From: an uncultured Clostridium sp.
Lineage (GTDB): Bacteria > Bacillota > Clostridia > TANB77 > CAG-508
NCBI GenBank assembly: GCA_946565805.1
Contig: CAMNWO010000018.1
Span: 1 to 34,619 of the forward strand
Direction of reading: 5' to 3'
Length of the DNA: 34,619 bases
Shown here: positions 17,373 through 26,681 of the stretch, one piece after another
Layout of the letters: the number at the start of each line of letters is the position of its first letter
Numbering within the stretch: the stretch's first letter is position 1
Translations under genes and position numbers: made by a program
The notes under the pieces: generated by a model
What the model was told of the DNA's origin: nothing
Databases searched by the model: none
The model's input: the letters and a program-made list of their open reading frames with translations, nothing else

Positions 17373-19010
17373 CTAGAAAATTAATAATTTTTTATTTAAT
17401 TCTTCTAGGGTTGTGTAACCATTAATTACTTTTTTAATTCCGTCAATTGCTAATGGCAAGTAACCTTGTTCTGATGCTATTTTTCTAATTTCTAGACTGG
17501 ATTTTCCACTCATAATAGCTTCTTTGATTTCATCCGTTATATTTAATACTTCAAATGTTCCAATTCTGTCGAAATAGCCTGTATTATTACAATGTCTACA
17601 ACCAGGTGCATCATAAGTATTTCCACTCAAATCAAATTCCACATGATATTTTTCACCCATTGCTTTTATGATTTTCTTTTCTTCTTCATTAAATTTTCTT
17701 TCTTTTTTACATTTTGGACATAGTTTTCTCACCAATCTTTGTGAAATAGCTGTTGCTAATGTACTAGAAATATCATAATCGGAAAGCCCCATTTTTCTTA
17801 ATCTAGTAATAACTTCTACACTGTCAATGGTATGAATAGTAGATAAAACATAGTGACCTGTTTGTCCTGCTTGAATTGCTATTTCTCCTGTTTCGGTATC
17901 TCTAATTTCTCCTACTAGTACAATATCTGGATCTTGTCTTAGTACTGTTCTTAGGGAATCTGAGAAAGAAGATTTCGCATCTACTTCAATTTGATTTAGA
18001 CCTGGTATACGGATTTCTACTGGGTCCTCTATTGTTGTTATATTGATTTCTGGACTATTTAAATAATCCATAATACTGTATAAAGTTGTTGTTTTACCTT
18101 CTCCTGTTGGTGCTGCAATAATGGTAATGCTATTTTTCTTTTGAATACTTTGTCTTAAATTCTCTTCTGTTCCTGGAAAACCTAATTCAAATATATTTTT
18201 GATATTAGCATTTTTCCTTAATAATCTTAAAACAAATTTTTCTCCATAAACATTTGGTTGAGAAGATACACGAATATTATAATCTTCGTATAACAAAATT
18301 CTACCATCTTGTGCTTCTTGTTTTTCTTGATGCATATTAGAAATTGCTTTTAGTCTTCCTATAATTTGTGATTGTTTTTCTTTTTTAATTTTAGCTGCTG
18401 TAAATAGCTCACCATCAATTCTGTATCTTACCCTAATTTGGTCTGCCATTGGTTCAATATGAATATCGCTCGCTCTTCTGGTAATTCCTGTTTTGATAAT
18501 ACTATCTACTAGGCCAATAGCTGTATCATTTTTTTCAGATGCAACATCAAAATCTGTTGTTACTTCTCCTTCTAACGATTTTAAAATCCTATCGATGTCA
18601 TTTTCAAAGGTAATGTAACTGTCCATTACTAATCCTTTGTTAAGTAACAATAGCCTTACGGTATTCATATTTTTGCTATTTACGGTATTGGCAAAACATA
18701 CTTTTATTTTTCCCGCTGACACTTCAAAAGGAATTACTTTGTTTTTTTGAGCCACATCTAAAGAAAAATAATCTCTTAATTTTACTTTTATTTTATCTCC
18801 TGTTAAAAGAATTCCTTTTTCTCCAATAATATCTCCAATTTCTTCGATTAATTGATTTGGATCACATACATCTAATTGGTATAAAATATCTCCTAATTTT
18901 TTATCTGGGTGTTCTCTTTGATATTGCAAAGCATTTTCAATATCTTTTTCTTTCACAATTCCTCTTTTTACTAGTTCAACTCCTAGTGGTTGTCTTTTTT
19001 TGGCGTCCAT
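17373..19010 (-). CDS. pilB: Type IV pilus extension ATPase PilB
   Basis: Drives pilin polymerisation (GspE/PilB family). The 545 residues comprise an MshEN-like N-terminal domain (about 1-145), then the ATPase core with DIHIEP, Walker A APTGEGKTTT (about 299-308, with Glu where Ser is usual), Walker B DPDIVLVGEIRDTETGEIA (about 358-376) and STIHT. A four-Cys zinc motif follows (CPKCKK ... CRHCNNTG, about 435-475). It is the first of the three machine genes pilB-pilT-pilC. Confidence 0.94.
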   Translation of the reverse strand: MDAKKRQPLGVELVKRGIVKEKDIENALQYQREHPDKKLGDILYQLDVCDPNQLIEEIGDIIGEKGILLTGDKIKVKLRDYFSLDVAQKNKVIPFEVSAGKIKVCFANTVNSKNMNTVRLLLLNKGLVMDSYITFENDIDRILKSLEGEVTTDFDVASEKNDTAIGLVDSIIKTGITRRASDIHIEPMADQIRVRYRIDGELFTAAKIKKEKQSQIIGRLKAISNMHQEKQEAQDGRILLYEDYNIRVSSQPNVYGEKFVLRLLRKNANIKNIFELGFPGTEENLRQSIQKKNSITIIAAPTGEGKTTTLYSIMDYLNSPEINITTIEDPVEIRIPGLNQIEVDAKSSFSDSLRTVLRQDPDIVLVGEIRDTETGEIAIQAGQTGHYVLSTIHTIDSVEVITRLRKMGLSDYDISSTLATAISQRLVRKLCPKCKKERKFNEEEKKIIKAMGEKYHVEFDLSGNTYDAPGCRHCNNTGYFDRIGTFEVLNITDEIKEAIMSGKSSLEIRKIASEQGYLPLAIDGIKKVINGYTTLEELNKKLLIF

Positions 19011-19101
19011 TTATTTCCCTTCCTTTCTTTTGTATCGTCTATTTTTATTATACTATAAAAGTTTTGGCTTTTGTCGTTTTTTATCGAATTACATAAATTT
19101 A

Positions 19102-19524
19102 CTAATTTTTTAACGTATAATCTATTGTCTTTTCTTCTGCATTTTTCATTTGTATGGTAACACCTATTACGTCTTTTCCATTTTTAATTTTATATGCAAA
19201 TGTACATTTTTCTACTTCACTGCATATTTTTACTTTGTTTCGATAAATTCCTCTATTTTCTGGTATATAGGTGTATTGGACACCATCGTCAAATACGACG
19301 TAATTGTCTTTACATTCTAATATTTGTATTCCTTTATGATTAACTTCTTCGGTAAAGAAATTTGTGAATTTTGTATATTCAGTCATGGGATCAATCTGAT
19401 TGGAAGATGATTTCGTATTTTTATAAAAGAATGTACTTACCAATGATATAACTCCTATTACAATTGTCATAGCAATAATATAAATCGTTAATGAAATAAG
19501 AGTAACTCCTTTTTCTGATTTCAT
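19102..19524 (-). CDS. Minor pilin-like protein (prepilin, class with Ser5)
   Basis: A 140-residue prepilin. MKSEKG precedes the cleavage site, then VTLISLTIY and a hydrophobic helix (about 8-30). Position +5 of the mature protein is Ser instead of Glu. The remainder is a small globular domain with three Cys and no recognised family. It probably takes part in pilus priming, by analogy with minor pilins encoded beside pilD and pilB. It lies two bases after the next pilin gene. Confidence 0.75.
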   Translation of the reverse strand: MKSEKGVTLISLTIYIIAMTIVIGVISLVSTFFYKNTKSSSNQIDPMTEYTKFTNFFTEEVNHKGIQILECKDNYVVFDDGVQYTYIPENRGIYRNKVKICSEVEKCTFAYKIKNGKDVIGVTIQMKNAEEKTIDYTLKN

Positions 19525-19525
19525 A

Positions 19526-19930
19526 TTATATCTCCTTTGTTAATATGGTATTAAGCTCTATTTTCTGTTCTTTTGCTTTAAACATATATTGAATTTGTAC
19601 TGTCACCCTTTTTACTAGTCCTCTTGTTTTTTCTGCATCAATATCAGCATAATCTTCTACTTTAATAGTCTTGTAAAATCCTTTTTGAGGCATTTCTTCT
19701 TTTTCTACTTCTTTCGTATCAAGTTCTTCAAAGTTACTATTTTTTAAGGTTTCGATTTCTTCTACCGCTAGATGAGTCGCTTCTGATTGTAATTCAATTT
19801 CTTTTGTCTTGCTGTTCATTCCATAAGAAAGAAAAGCAATAACAGATACAAATAAGAATAGTACCACAACTGCTACAGCTATATCAATTCCTGTATATCC
19901 TTTTTCGCTTTTCCAATTCATATCTTTCAA
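19526..19930 (-). CDS. Minor pilin-like protein (prepilin, Asp5)
   Basis: A 134-residue prepilin. MKDMNWKSEKG precedes YTGIDIAVAV and a hydrophobic helix (about 12-33). Position +5 is Asp, the only acidic residue at that position among the four pilin-like proteins here. The rest is Glu/Lys-rich. The start codon overlaps the pilD stop codon (ATGA), so the two are probably translationally coupled. Confidence 0.75.
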   Translation of the reverse strand: MKDMNWKSEKGYTGIDIAVAVVVLFLFVSVIAFLSYGMNSKTKEIELQSEATHLAVEEIETLKNSNFEELDTKEVEKEEMPQKGFYKTIKVEDYADIDAEKTRGLVKRVTVQIQYMFKAKEQKIELNTILTKEI

Positions 19931-20745
19931 ACTCCTCTATAATTGCTAACAAACAAAACAAATGCTAGCATTAAAATATTAAATGTTCCTAAGAAGAATC
20001 CAATACTTAACTTGTCGCCCAACGTTTCTTCTGTTTTTTTATTTCTTCTTTTTCTTGCTTTTATTTTTCCCATTAGCATATAAAAGAAAATGGCTAATAA
20101 GGTAAAAATAGTAGCATTTGCTGTAATATATTCACCTGTAAAAATTACCATGGTAATAATCATTAATAACATTCCTGTTACATAACTGTTTTTTGCATAT
20201 CTTTTTAAGGTTATGGTGTCTAATCCTAAAACAATTATGTACAAAATTAAATATATACCATATCTATAAATATTAGCTTGTTCTACTATGCATAGATATA
20301 CCATATACATAATAGATATTACAATTCCATATACAGATACTAATTTGTCTATTTTTCTATTTTCTTTATCTATCCCTGCAATTAATATAATAAAGGTTAT
20401 ATATAAGACGATAAAGCTAAATTCTGCAATCGTCATCACACTTAAAGTATTAAAATTAAATTGCATTAAATACGCTATTCCAACAAATAATATGCCAGAT
20501 AGTGTTTCTAAAATTAGATATCTTGGTCTGATTTTATGTTTGCAATATCTACATTTTCCTCCTAATATTATATAACTAATAATAGGAAACAAGTCGAAAA
20601 GACCTAATTTATGATTACAATTAGGACAGTATGAATGGGTATGTACGATATCTTGTCTTTTTGGAATACGATAGACCGCTAGGGTATAAAAGCTTCCAAA
20701 TAATGTTCCTATAATAAATATTAGGATATAAAATGCTAAGTTCAT
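19927..20745 (-). CDS. pilD: Prepilin leader peptidase / N-methyltransferase PilD
   Basis: Cleaves prepilin signal peptides and methylates the new N terminus in the membrane. The 272 residues begin with a helix, then the two Cys pairs CPNC and CRYC (about 41-66) of the methylase loop, and about seven further helices. One catalytic Asp candidate is in AGIDKENRKID (about 122-132). The usual second-aspartate motif GxGD is replaced by GLDTITLK (about 176), so the active site is a variant. It is flanked by pilin genes whose products it should process. Confidence 0.88.
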   Translation of the reverse strand: MNLAFYILIFIIGTLFGSFYTLAVYRIPKRQDIVHTHSYCPNCNHKLGLFDLFPIISYIILGGKCRYCKHKIRPRYLILETLSGILFVGIAYLMQFNFNTLSVMTIAEFSFIVLYITFIILIAGIDKENRKIDKLVSVYGIVISIMYMVYLCIVEQANIYRYGIYLILYIIVLGLDTITLKRYAKNSYVTGMLLMIITMVIFTGEYITANATIFTLLAIFFYMLMGKIKARKRRNKKTEETLGDKLSIGFFLGTFNILMLAFVLFVSNYRGV

Positions 20746-20772
20746 GTTTTTTCCTTTTTCTTATTTTTAATT

Positions 20773-20804
20773 TTAGCCATACACACGTTGTGTGCGTATG
20801 GCTA
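20773..20804 (-). terminator. Strong hairpin between major pilin and pilD
   Basis: On the minus strand TTAGCCATACGCACAC pairs with GTGTGTATGGCTAA around a short AAC loop, about 14 bp with one mismatch. The following bases (AATTAAAAATAAG) are not a clean T run. It may end part of the transcripts or protect the pilin mRNA 3' end, giving more pilin than pilD. Confidence 0.6.
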
Positions 20805-20820
20805 ATTGATTATCTAACTA

Positions 20821-21273
20821 TTAAGAACCTTGTGATGCAACATAATCACTTACGTCTAAAACTCTTCCATTTGCGTCAAATGACACTACGTAGTCTTTAT
20901 ATTTAATAGCTCCCTTAGCACCAGTAACGTCTGTAGGTGGTGTTGTAGATTTTACGTCATTTGCAGTTAATCCTGTATCAGTTATAACTACAGATACAAT
21001 AGTATCTGCATCAATAGTATTTAATGCTGTCTCATTCTCTTTTAAGCTATCAAGATACGTAGGATCATTTTTATTTGCTAAAATTGTCCCTACTGCAATT
21101 GTTACAGCTTCTTTAGCTTCTGCCTCATTTGTTTGTGTTTTAGCATTTCCTGCTTTTGTTAATAAACCATTTTCACCTGTTAACATAGCAATAGACACCC
21201 CTGCTAAAATTAATAAAACAATGATTGTGATTACTAATGCGATTAAAGTAATACCTTTTTGATTTTTCATCAT
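20821..21273 (-). CDS. Major type IV pilin-like protein
   Basis: A 150-residue prepilin. MMKNQKG precedes ITLIALVITIIVLL and a long N-terminal helix (about 8-50). The globular part is Thr/Ala/Asp-rich and lacks a Cys pair. Position +5 is Ala instead of Glu. Its N terminus is almost the same as that of the pilin-FGE protein at 4499-6027 (GITLIALVIT, then GENGLLTKA), so the two may join the same fibre. The SD AAAAGGAGG is strong, and a hairpin follows the gene; both fit high expression. Confidence 0.85.
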   Translation of the reverse strand: MMKNQKGITLIALVITIIVLLILAGVSIAMLTGENGLLTKAGNAKTQTNEAEAKEAVTIAVGTILANKNDPTYLDSLKENETALNTIDADTIVSVVITDTGLTANDVKSTTPPTDVTGAKGAIKYKDYVVSFDANGRVLDVSDYVASQGS

Positions 21274-21355
21274 GTTTCTCTTCCTCCTTTTCTTTTGATT
21301 TATAAAAATATATTTGATTTATATGAAATACATCATATAACGTTAAAAACTTTGA

Positions 21356-21814
21356 TTATTTAGTACCTTTATTTTGGAAAAATTGTCCCCCTGAACTATT
21401 TCCTTCATTTGTAGCTCCATTGTTTTGAGCTCCACTATTAGAGGTTCCTAAATTATTGGTACTATTTGTATTTGATGAAGATGTCCCATTGCCAGAATTT
21501 CCTGTTGTAGTATTAGTTCCCGTTGTTTCAAAAGATGAGAATGGGTTTGCCTTTCCTGGCTTATAATCTTGTATTCTTTTGTAATTATTTAAGTCATTTG
21601 AATCCACTTCATAAGTCATGATAATTTGTTCTTCATCTACATTTTCGCTATTAGCCAATTCTTGCTTCACATTGTCTGGTGTATTATAAGATACTGGATT
21701 TGGCACTGTTTTTGCCATAGGAATATATTCATATAATAAAATTCCTAGTAACAAGATAATAGCTAAGCATAGTAGTAATGAAATAATTAATTCTTTTATC
21801 ACTTTTTTAGCCAT
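21356..21814 (-). CDS. Small membrane protein of the pilus operon
   Basis: Not recognised as a named family. It has 152 residues: a short cytosolic N terminus, one hydrophobic helix (about 9-31), a short conserved-looking segment (about 40-90), and a Ser/Thr/Asn/Gly-rich low-complexity tail (about 95-152). Its place after the PilO-like gene is the position of PilP in Gram-negative operons, so it may link the platform to the cell wall. That role is inferred only from position. Confidence 0.6.
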   Translation of the reverse strand: MAKKVIKELIISLLLCLAIILLLGILLYEYIPMAKTVPNPVSYNTPDNVKQELANSENVDEEQIIMTYEVDSNDLNNYKRIQDYKPGKANPFSSFETTGTNTTTGNSGNGTSSSNTNSTNNLGTSNSGAQNNGATNEGNSSGGQFFQNKGTK

Positions 21815-21837
21815 TGCTTTTTTACTCCTTTAACTTT

Positions 21838-22578
21838 TTACTGTGTCACATTTGTACTGTTTGTTGTATTGGTAGAGTTAGTTGTATTTGCTGTGTTAGT
21901 ACTATTAGTAGTACCATTGGTTGCATTGTTGTTAGTTGTGTTAGTTTTGTCTGTCGTGTTTGCCTCTTCTAATGTTCTTCCTATATTAGGATTACTAGTT
22001 TGAGATACTTCTTTAATAGCAATTTCTTTACATACAAAACTTCCTTGTAGTAACTCACCATCTGGTATCATTTTAAATTCTTCTATTTTAAATCCTAATG
22101 TACTGTCATTTTCGATATCAGATATAAAGTCTGTAATAGAAATATAACTTCCTGTTACAGTAAATCTTAGATTATACGTATCACTAGTATTTCCTTGTAC
22201 AATGTCAATTCTTAAAACTGCTCCTTCACTTGTGGCATAATTTCCTAATTTTACCCATAAAGTTTCTACTTCATATCTTTCAATTTGTCCTGCATTTTGA
22301 ACATCACCTTCAGAACTAATGACTGTCATATCTTCATATTCTTTTTTGGTTTGCTCTAATTTCTTACTACTATCTTGCACAGTAGTTACTGCCTGTCTAT
22401 AGTCTTTCTCGGCTAGCTTACTAGCTTCTTGTATGGTATTGTCTAGCTCTTCGTTTCTATCTCGTATTCCTAAATAACTAAGAACTTCCACTTCCCCTAC
22501 TTCAAATCCTTTTATAACTATAAAGGCAGATAGTGCTACTAGTAGTACAATTAGAATTAGCATTAATAATTTTTTCAT
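21838..22578 (-). CDS. PilO-like pilus assembly protein
   Basis: A 246-residue bitopic membrane protein. Its N-terminal helix (about 5-24) is followed by a coiled coil (about 38-90), a PilO/GspM-like alpha-beta domain (about 95-195) and an Asn/Thr repeat tail (about 205-246) that probably lies in the wall. Its start overlaps the pilM/N stop codon by four bases (ATGA). PilO partners PilN in the alignment complex, in line with this order. Confidence 0.75.
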   Translation of the reverse strand: MKKLLMLILIVLLVALSAFIVIKGFEVGEVEVLSYLGIRDRNEELDNTIQEASKLAEKDYRQAVTTVQDSSKKLEQTKKEYEDMTVISSEGDVQNAGQIERYEVETLWVKLGNYATSEGAVLRIDIVQGNTSDTYNLRFTVTGSYISITDFISDIENDSTLGFKIEEFKMIPDGELLQGSFVCKEIAIKEVSQTSNPNIGRTLEEANTTDKTNTTNNNATNGTTNSTNTANTTNSTNTTNSTNVTQ

Positions 22579-24203
22579 GGTAAATCTCCTTCTATTTTAA
22601 TACTAACTACCTTATTGTCTTTTTGACCTGCTGTAGAAATAACATCTGTTAAAATAACATCTGTTTTCATTTTTGCTACAAAATATCCTAATTGCTCATA
22701 TTTGTTAGATTTTGCATTAATAACAATATGTCTATCAGTTGTATTTTCAATTGATGTCAATTCTACATTTTCTGGTATCACTGACATAATTTGATTTAAC
22801 AAATTAGGGATAGAGTTTCTAGTTCTATTTCTATCAGTAATCCTATTATTTGCCTCTTCTAGATTTTTAATCATATTCGCATATTCGTTAATTTTGCTAT
22901 TAATTTTTTCATTATCTGTATTGGCTAATGCAATTTGACTTCTTGTAGAAGATATAGATTCTTTTGCTTCTTCTTCTTTTTTGTTCATTTGATTTGCTAA
23001 TAAGGCAGATAGTCCTCCATAGATTACTACTAGTAATAATAATCCAATAATAACTCTAAGTAGTCCTGTTTCTGTTTTGTCAAAAGGTTGTCCTAAATCC
23101 CAGGTAAACATGCCACCTAGATTTTTCTTTTCTTTTTCTGTTCTATCTGGGTTAACTTCCAACTTTAACCAATCTGGAATTTTGTCAGCAAAAGTTTGTG
23201 CTTTAAAGTTCATTCCTGGAATTCCTTCACCAATCCCCATCATTCCTAAAGAAATAGCTGAGTTTACTTCAATATAGTCTTTAATGCTAATGTCTCCTAA
23301 AGTTTGTTGGATGAAATATGGCTTTAGAATTTCACAATCTATATTGCCAAGGTATTCTTCAAAATATAAATCAATATTATTAATTAAAACTGCTGTTCCT
23401 GTTAAATATACTTTTTTAACTTTATCTCCATATTGTGTGATGATTTCTCTTACTTTTCCTACTATTGTATATAAAGTTGGCATGATGTCTTCTAAATAAG
23501 TAGATTGCTCTGCTTGTAATTCTTTTCCTTCTGATGTGTATATTGTTGTATTCTTACAGATTTCATATGATTTTAAATAGGAATTTTCTTTTAGATTGAT
23601 TCTTGTTAGAAAATCTTTACTTCCTTCCTCTATTTTGTCAATGTTATAGATTTGTGCATCTAATATTGTTGTTACTGTTGTAGTCTCTTCTATATTAACA
23701 ACCACTGCACTTTCGTTTTTATCAATATCGATTAAGCTTGGAATTGACATTGAAATTGGTGATATGTTGGATAATTTATACCCTTCAACTTGTTGTATTT
23801 GTTTGTTTAATTCTATTTTATTGTCTGCTACATGAATTACTCTTATTTTTTCTTTTTCATCTTGGTTTCCAACAATAGCATATCTTGTTTCAAATACATT
23901 TGGGTTATAACCTTTGTCTGCACAATAAGAGTCGAACTCTGTTTTGATAGCTTTTTGTAAATCATTCTTTGTAAGTAACGCAAACATATCGAAATAATTG
24001 TACATTTCTTCTGATAAGTTTATACTGATTGGCGTTTTTTGACTATAAGTTTCTTGGATAACTTGTTCAATTGCTTCACCTATTTTATCATAGAATTTAA
24101 TTCCAAAGGCCTCTACTTTTATCTTGTCATGGTCTTTTGAAACTTTTGCATATTTAATTATATGTTCTTCAATATATAGCCCTAAGCAACTTGAATTAGC
24201 CAT
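22575..24203 (-). CDS. PilM-PilN fusion, pilus assembly
   Basis: The 542-residue protein combines an actin-like PilM domain (about 1-330, starting CLGLYIEEHIIKYAKV) with a PilN-like part. The latter has one membrane helix (about 378-400), a coiled coil (about 405-450) and a small domain with VIPENVELTSIE (about 472-483). PilM and PilN are usually separate proteins that bind each other; the fusion fixes their stoichiometry. It is the first gene of the operon and follows the promoter at 24297-24324. ATG 24203 follows AAAAAGGAG. Confidence 0.82.
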   Translation of the reverse strand: MANSSCLGLYIEEHIIKYAKVSKDHDKIKVEAFGIKFYDKIGEAIEQVIQETYSQKTPISINLSEEMYNYFDMFALLTKNDLQKAIKTEFDSYCADKGYNPNVFETRYAIVGNQDEKEKIRVIHVADNKIELNKQIQQVEGYKLSNISPISMSIPSLIDIDKNESAVVVNIEETTTVTTILDAQIYNIDKIEEGSKDFLTRINLKENSYLKSYEICKNTTIYTSEGKELQAEQSTYLEDIMPTLYTIVGKVREIITQYGDKVKKVYLTGTAVLINNIDLYFEEYLGNIDCEILKPYFIQQTLGDISIKDYIEVNSAISLGMMGIGEGIPGMNFKAQTFADKIPDWLKLEVNPDRTEKEKKNLGGMFTWDLGQPFDKTETGLLRVIIGLLLLVVIYGGLSALLANQMNKKEEEAKESISSTRSQIALANTDNEKINSKINEYANMIKNLEEANNRITDRNRTRNSIPNLLNQIMSVIPENVELTSIENTTDRHIVINAKSNKYEQLGYFVAKMKTDVILTDVISTAGQKDNKVVSIKIEGDLP

Positions 24204-24296
24204 TGTTTTCTCCTTTTTTATTGATATACTTTTATTTTTTACTTTTTTTTAAAATCCATACTTGAATATTTTACACATTTCTTCAAATATATTTAT

Positions 24297-24324
24297 ATTT
24301 TATCTTTATTTGGCAAAAAGTCAA
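24297..24324 (-). promoter_or_regulatory. Pilus operon promoter
   Basis: On the minus strand TTGACT (24319-24324) and TAAAAT (24297-24302) are 16 bp apart, about 90 bases upstream of the PilM/N start codon. Confidence 0.6.
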
Positions 24325-24368
24325 TACATTTAATATACTTGTAACAAAAACGTAATATTTTCGTAATA

Positions 24369-25727
24369 CTATGTTTTTCTTTGAATTTTTCTTAATTTAC
24401 AAATAAAAAATCCATCCGTCTTCTCATTTTGATATACTTTTACATATTTATCCTTTTCGACAAATTTTTCATAAAATCCTTTCTTAATATAATTTGTTTT
24501 TTGTATTTCAAAATCTCCATTATTTTCTAAAAATTTTTGGATAATCTCTTCATTTTCTTCCCTTAAGATACTACAAGTTGAATAAACTATTTCCCCTCCT
24601 ACTTTTAAATAATTAGAACAGTTTTGTAATATTTCCATTTGTACTCTAGTAATTTCTTCTATATCTTCCTTTTTTCTTTGCCATTTTATATCTGGCTTTC
24701 TTTTCAAAACGCCAATCCCCAAGCATGGTACATCTAACAAAATTTTATCAAATTTTTCTTTGTACTTTTCTTCATATTGGGTAGCATCTTTTGTTTCTGT
24801 TTGTATTATATTAATTCCCAGTCTTTGTGCTGTATTTTCTACTAATCTCACTCTATGTTCATGTAAATCCCACGCCATTATTTGACCTTTATTATTCATT
24901 AGCTCTGCCATATACGTTGTTTTTCCTCCCGGACTGCTACATGCATCTAGTACACTTTCTCCTGGTTTAGGATTTAGTACAATCGGAATTAAACCTGCTG
25001 TTTGGTCTTGAACCGTAAACATACCTTGTTGAAAATTCTTCCTTCTTTCTATATTTTTTGCCCCTTTCAATATAAGAAAATCTTCTAATTCTGTTTCCAT
25101 TGCTTTTATGTTTTCTTTTTCTAACTCTTTTTTTAATGTTTCTTTATTGGTTTTCAAACTATTTATTCGAATACAAAATTCTGGCTTTAAATTAGAAGCA
25201 TGACAAATTCCCTCTACTTTGGTAAGATCATTTTCTTTTTGTAATTCTTCTATTATCCATATTGGCATTGAAGTTGTTTTTGAAATTCTTTCTATATCAT
25301 TTTCAATTTTTAAAAATTCCTCAAAGTCCTGTTTTTCTACTTTTCGTAAAATGGCATTTACAAAATTGCTACTAGCTTTATGTCCGTAACGTTTCGACAA
25401 GTTAACCCCTTCATTTACTACTGCAGATTTTGGTACTTTATCTAAAAATAAAATCTGATAAATACCCACTCTTAAAATATTCAAAATCCAAGGTGAAATC
25501 TTTTTCATTCGAACTTTAGAATATTTTTTAATCACCTCATCAATTGTTAATCTCCAAGAAATAGTTCCATAAACAATTTCAGAAATAAACCCAATGTCCT
25601 TTGAACTCAACTCCTGTTTTTCTTTTCTAGCTTTTTTTAAAGCCTCATCTAATGCAATATTAGAATATGCTTTGTTTCTATCTACCTCATATAAAACCTT
25701 TAATGCGATTTCTCTTACTTTATCCAT
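24369..25727 (-). CDS. rsmB: 16S rRNA m5C967 methyltransferase RsmB
   Basis: SAM-dependent methylation of C967 in 16S rRNA. The 452 residues begin with a NusB-like RNA-binding domain (about 1-135), then the methyltransferase: SAM motif I DACSSPGGKTTYMAE (about 262-276), DVPCLGIG with the first Cys (about 330-337) and the catalytic Cys in YSTCSILREENE (about 384-395). Single gene; ATG 25727. Confidence 0.93.
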   Translation of the reverse strand: MDKVREIALKVLYEVDRNKAYSNIALDEALKKARKEKQELSSKDIGFISEIVYGTISWRLTIDEVIKKYSKVRMKKISPWILNILRVGIYQILFLDKVPKSAVVNEGVNLSKRYGHKASSNFVNAILRKVEKQDFEEFLKIENDIERISKTTSMPIWIIEELQKENDLTKVEGICHASNLKPEFCIRINSLKTNKETLKKELEKENIKAMETELEDFLILKGAKNIERRKNFQQGMFTVQDQTAGLIPIVLNPKPGESVLDACSSPGGKTTYMAELMNNKGQIMAWDLHEHRVRLVENTAQRLGINIIQTETKDATQYEEKYKEKFDKILLDVPCLGIGVLKRKPDIKWQRKKEDIEEITRVQMEILQNCSNYLKVGGEIVYSTCSILREENEEIIQKFLENNGDFEIQKTNYIKKGFYEKFVEKDKYVKVYQNEKTDGFFICKLRKIQRKT

Positions 25728-25743
25728 TTTTCTCTCCCTATGT

Positions 25744-25872
25744 TGCCAATGATTCCGGAGTTGCCACTGGGTTCAGGGGTTATTTGTCAAATTAAAATAA
25801 ATTAATTTGTTTTGATAAAAAGTTGCCAAATAACCCCGGAACCAGTGGCAAGTACTCCAGAACCATTGGCAT
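25744..25872. repeat. Long imperfect TTGCCAA-family inverted repeat
   Basis: Two arms of about 48 bases (25744-25791 and 25823-25872) pair with few mismatches and a three-base bulge; the loop is about 31 bases of A/T. The arms contain TGCCAATG, TTGCCACTGG and GGGGTTATTTG in the same order. It lies between the divergent rsmB and dodecin genes. Confidence 0.85.
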
Positions 25873-25973
25873 TTTTTTCATTATATATTTTTTCTAAAAA
25901 AATTTCTACCTATTTTGCATATTTTTTCTAACTTATGGAAAAGCTATCTATAAAAGATTTTTGGAGGTTATTT

Positions 25974-26195
25974 ATGGATATCAAAAAACATTTAATCATT
26001 ACTGGTAATTCAACAGTTTCTTGGAAAGACGCCATCGTCAAAGCAATTGCAGAAGCTTCTAAGACAATTGATTATTTATCAGAAGTAAAGATTTTAGAGC
26101 AACGTGCTAGTATTGATGGCGACAAAATTATCGAATATTTTGTTGACTTAGATATTAGTTTTACACTTGATTTAAATCGAAAAAAGAATTCATAA
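25974..26195 (+). CDS. Dodecin family flavin-binding protein
   Basis: Small beta-alpha-beta-beta protein that in known members forms a hollow dodecamer storing flavin. From ATG 25974 (SD TTGGAGG) it has 73 residues. The family pattern is clear: ITGNSTVSWKDAIVKAIAEASKTI (about 7-30), then VKILEQRASIDGDKI and a final strand ISFTLDL. The Trp that stacks on flavin in some archaeal dodecins is not in the equivalent position. It lies eleven bases before spoVAC, so it is probably co-transcribed with the spore genes. Confidence 0.85.
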   Translation: MDIKKHLIITGNSTVSWKDAIVKAIAEASKTIDYLSEVKILEQRASIDGDKIIEYFVDLDISFTLDLNRKKNS

Positions 26196-26206
26196 AGGAG
26201 GTATGT

Positions 26207-26677
26207 ATGAATACGAACCCATTAGAAACCAAACAAACCTATCAAGACTATGTAGATAAGAAATCTCCCAACTCTCCCATTTTAAAGAATTGCTTCAATG
26301 CTTTTTGGGTTGGAGGGCTAATTTGTACCATTGGACAGATTATACTTAATATATGTAAAGAAAGAGGTTTTGATACTCAAACTTCTGGTACAATTGTTTC
26401 CATTTTATTAATCGGTATCTCTGCCTTTTTAACCGGTCTTAATTTATTTAATAAAATCGGAAAATTTGCAGGCGCTGGTTCTTTAGTTCCTATTACAGGA
26501 TTTGCCAATTCGATTGTATCCCCTGCTATGGAATACAAATCTGAAGGCTATGTTATGGGAGTTGGTGGAAAAATGTTTACCGTTGCTGGTCCTGTCTTAG
26601 TATTTGGTATTTCAGCTTCTATTTTGGTTGGAATTGTATTTTTAATATTTAATACACAAAGCATGACTTTAGTGTAA
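26207..26677 (+). CDS. spoVAC: Stage V sporulation protein AC
   Basis: Part of the SpoVA channel, which moves dipicolinic acid into the forming spore and releases it at germination. In B. subtilis SpoVAC is mechanosensitive. The 156 residues contain about four hydrophobic helices and the motifs NCFNAFWVGGLICTIGQ and GAGSLVPITGFANS (about 91-104). ATG 26207 follows AAAGGAGG. Confidence 0.94.
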   Translation: MNTNPLETKQTYQDYVDKKSPNSPILKNCFNAFWVGGLICTIGQIILNICKERGFDTQTSGTIVSILLIGISAFLTGLNLFNKIGKFAGAGSLVPITGFANSIVSPAMEYKSEGYVMGVGGKMFTVAGPVLVFGISASILVGIVFLIFNTQSMTLV

Positions 26678-26681
26678 AATC

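Noticed and set aside
25741..25872. CRISPR array
   Set aside because: Only inverted, not regularly spaced direct repeats, and no cas genes are present.
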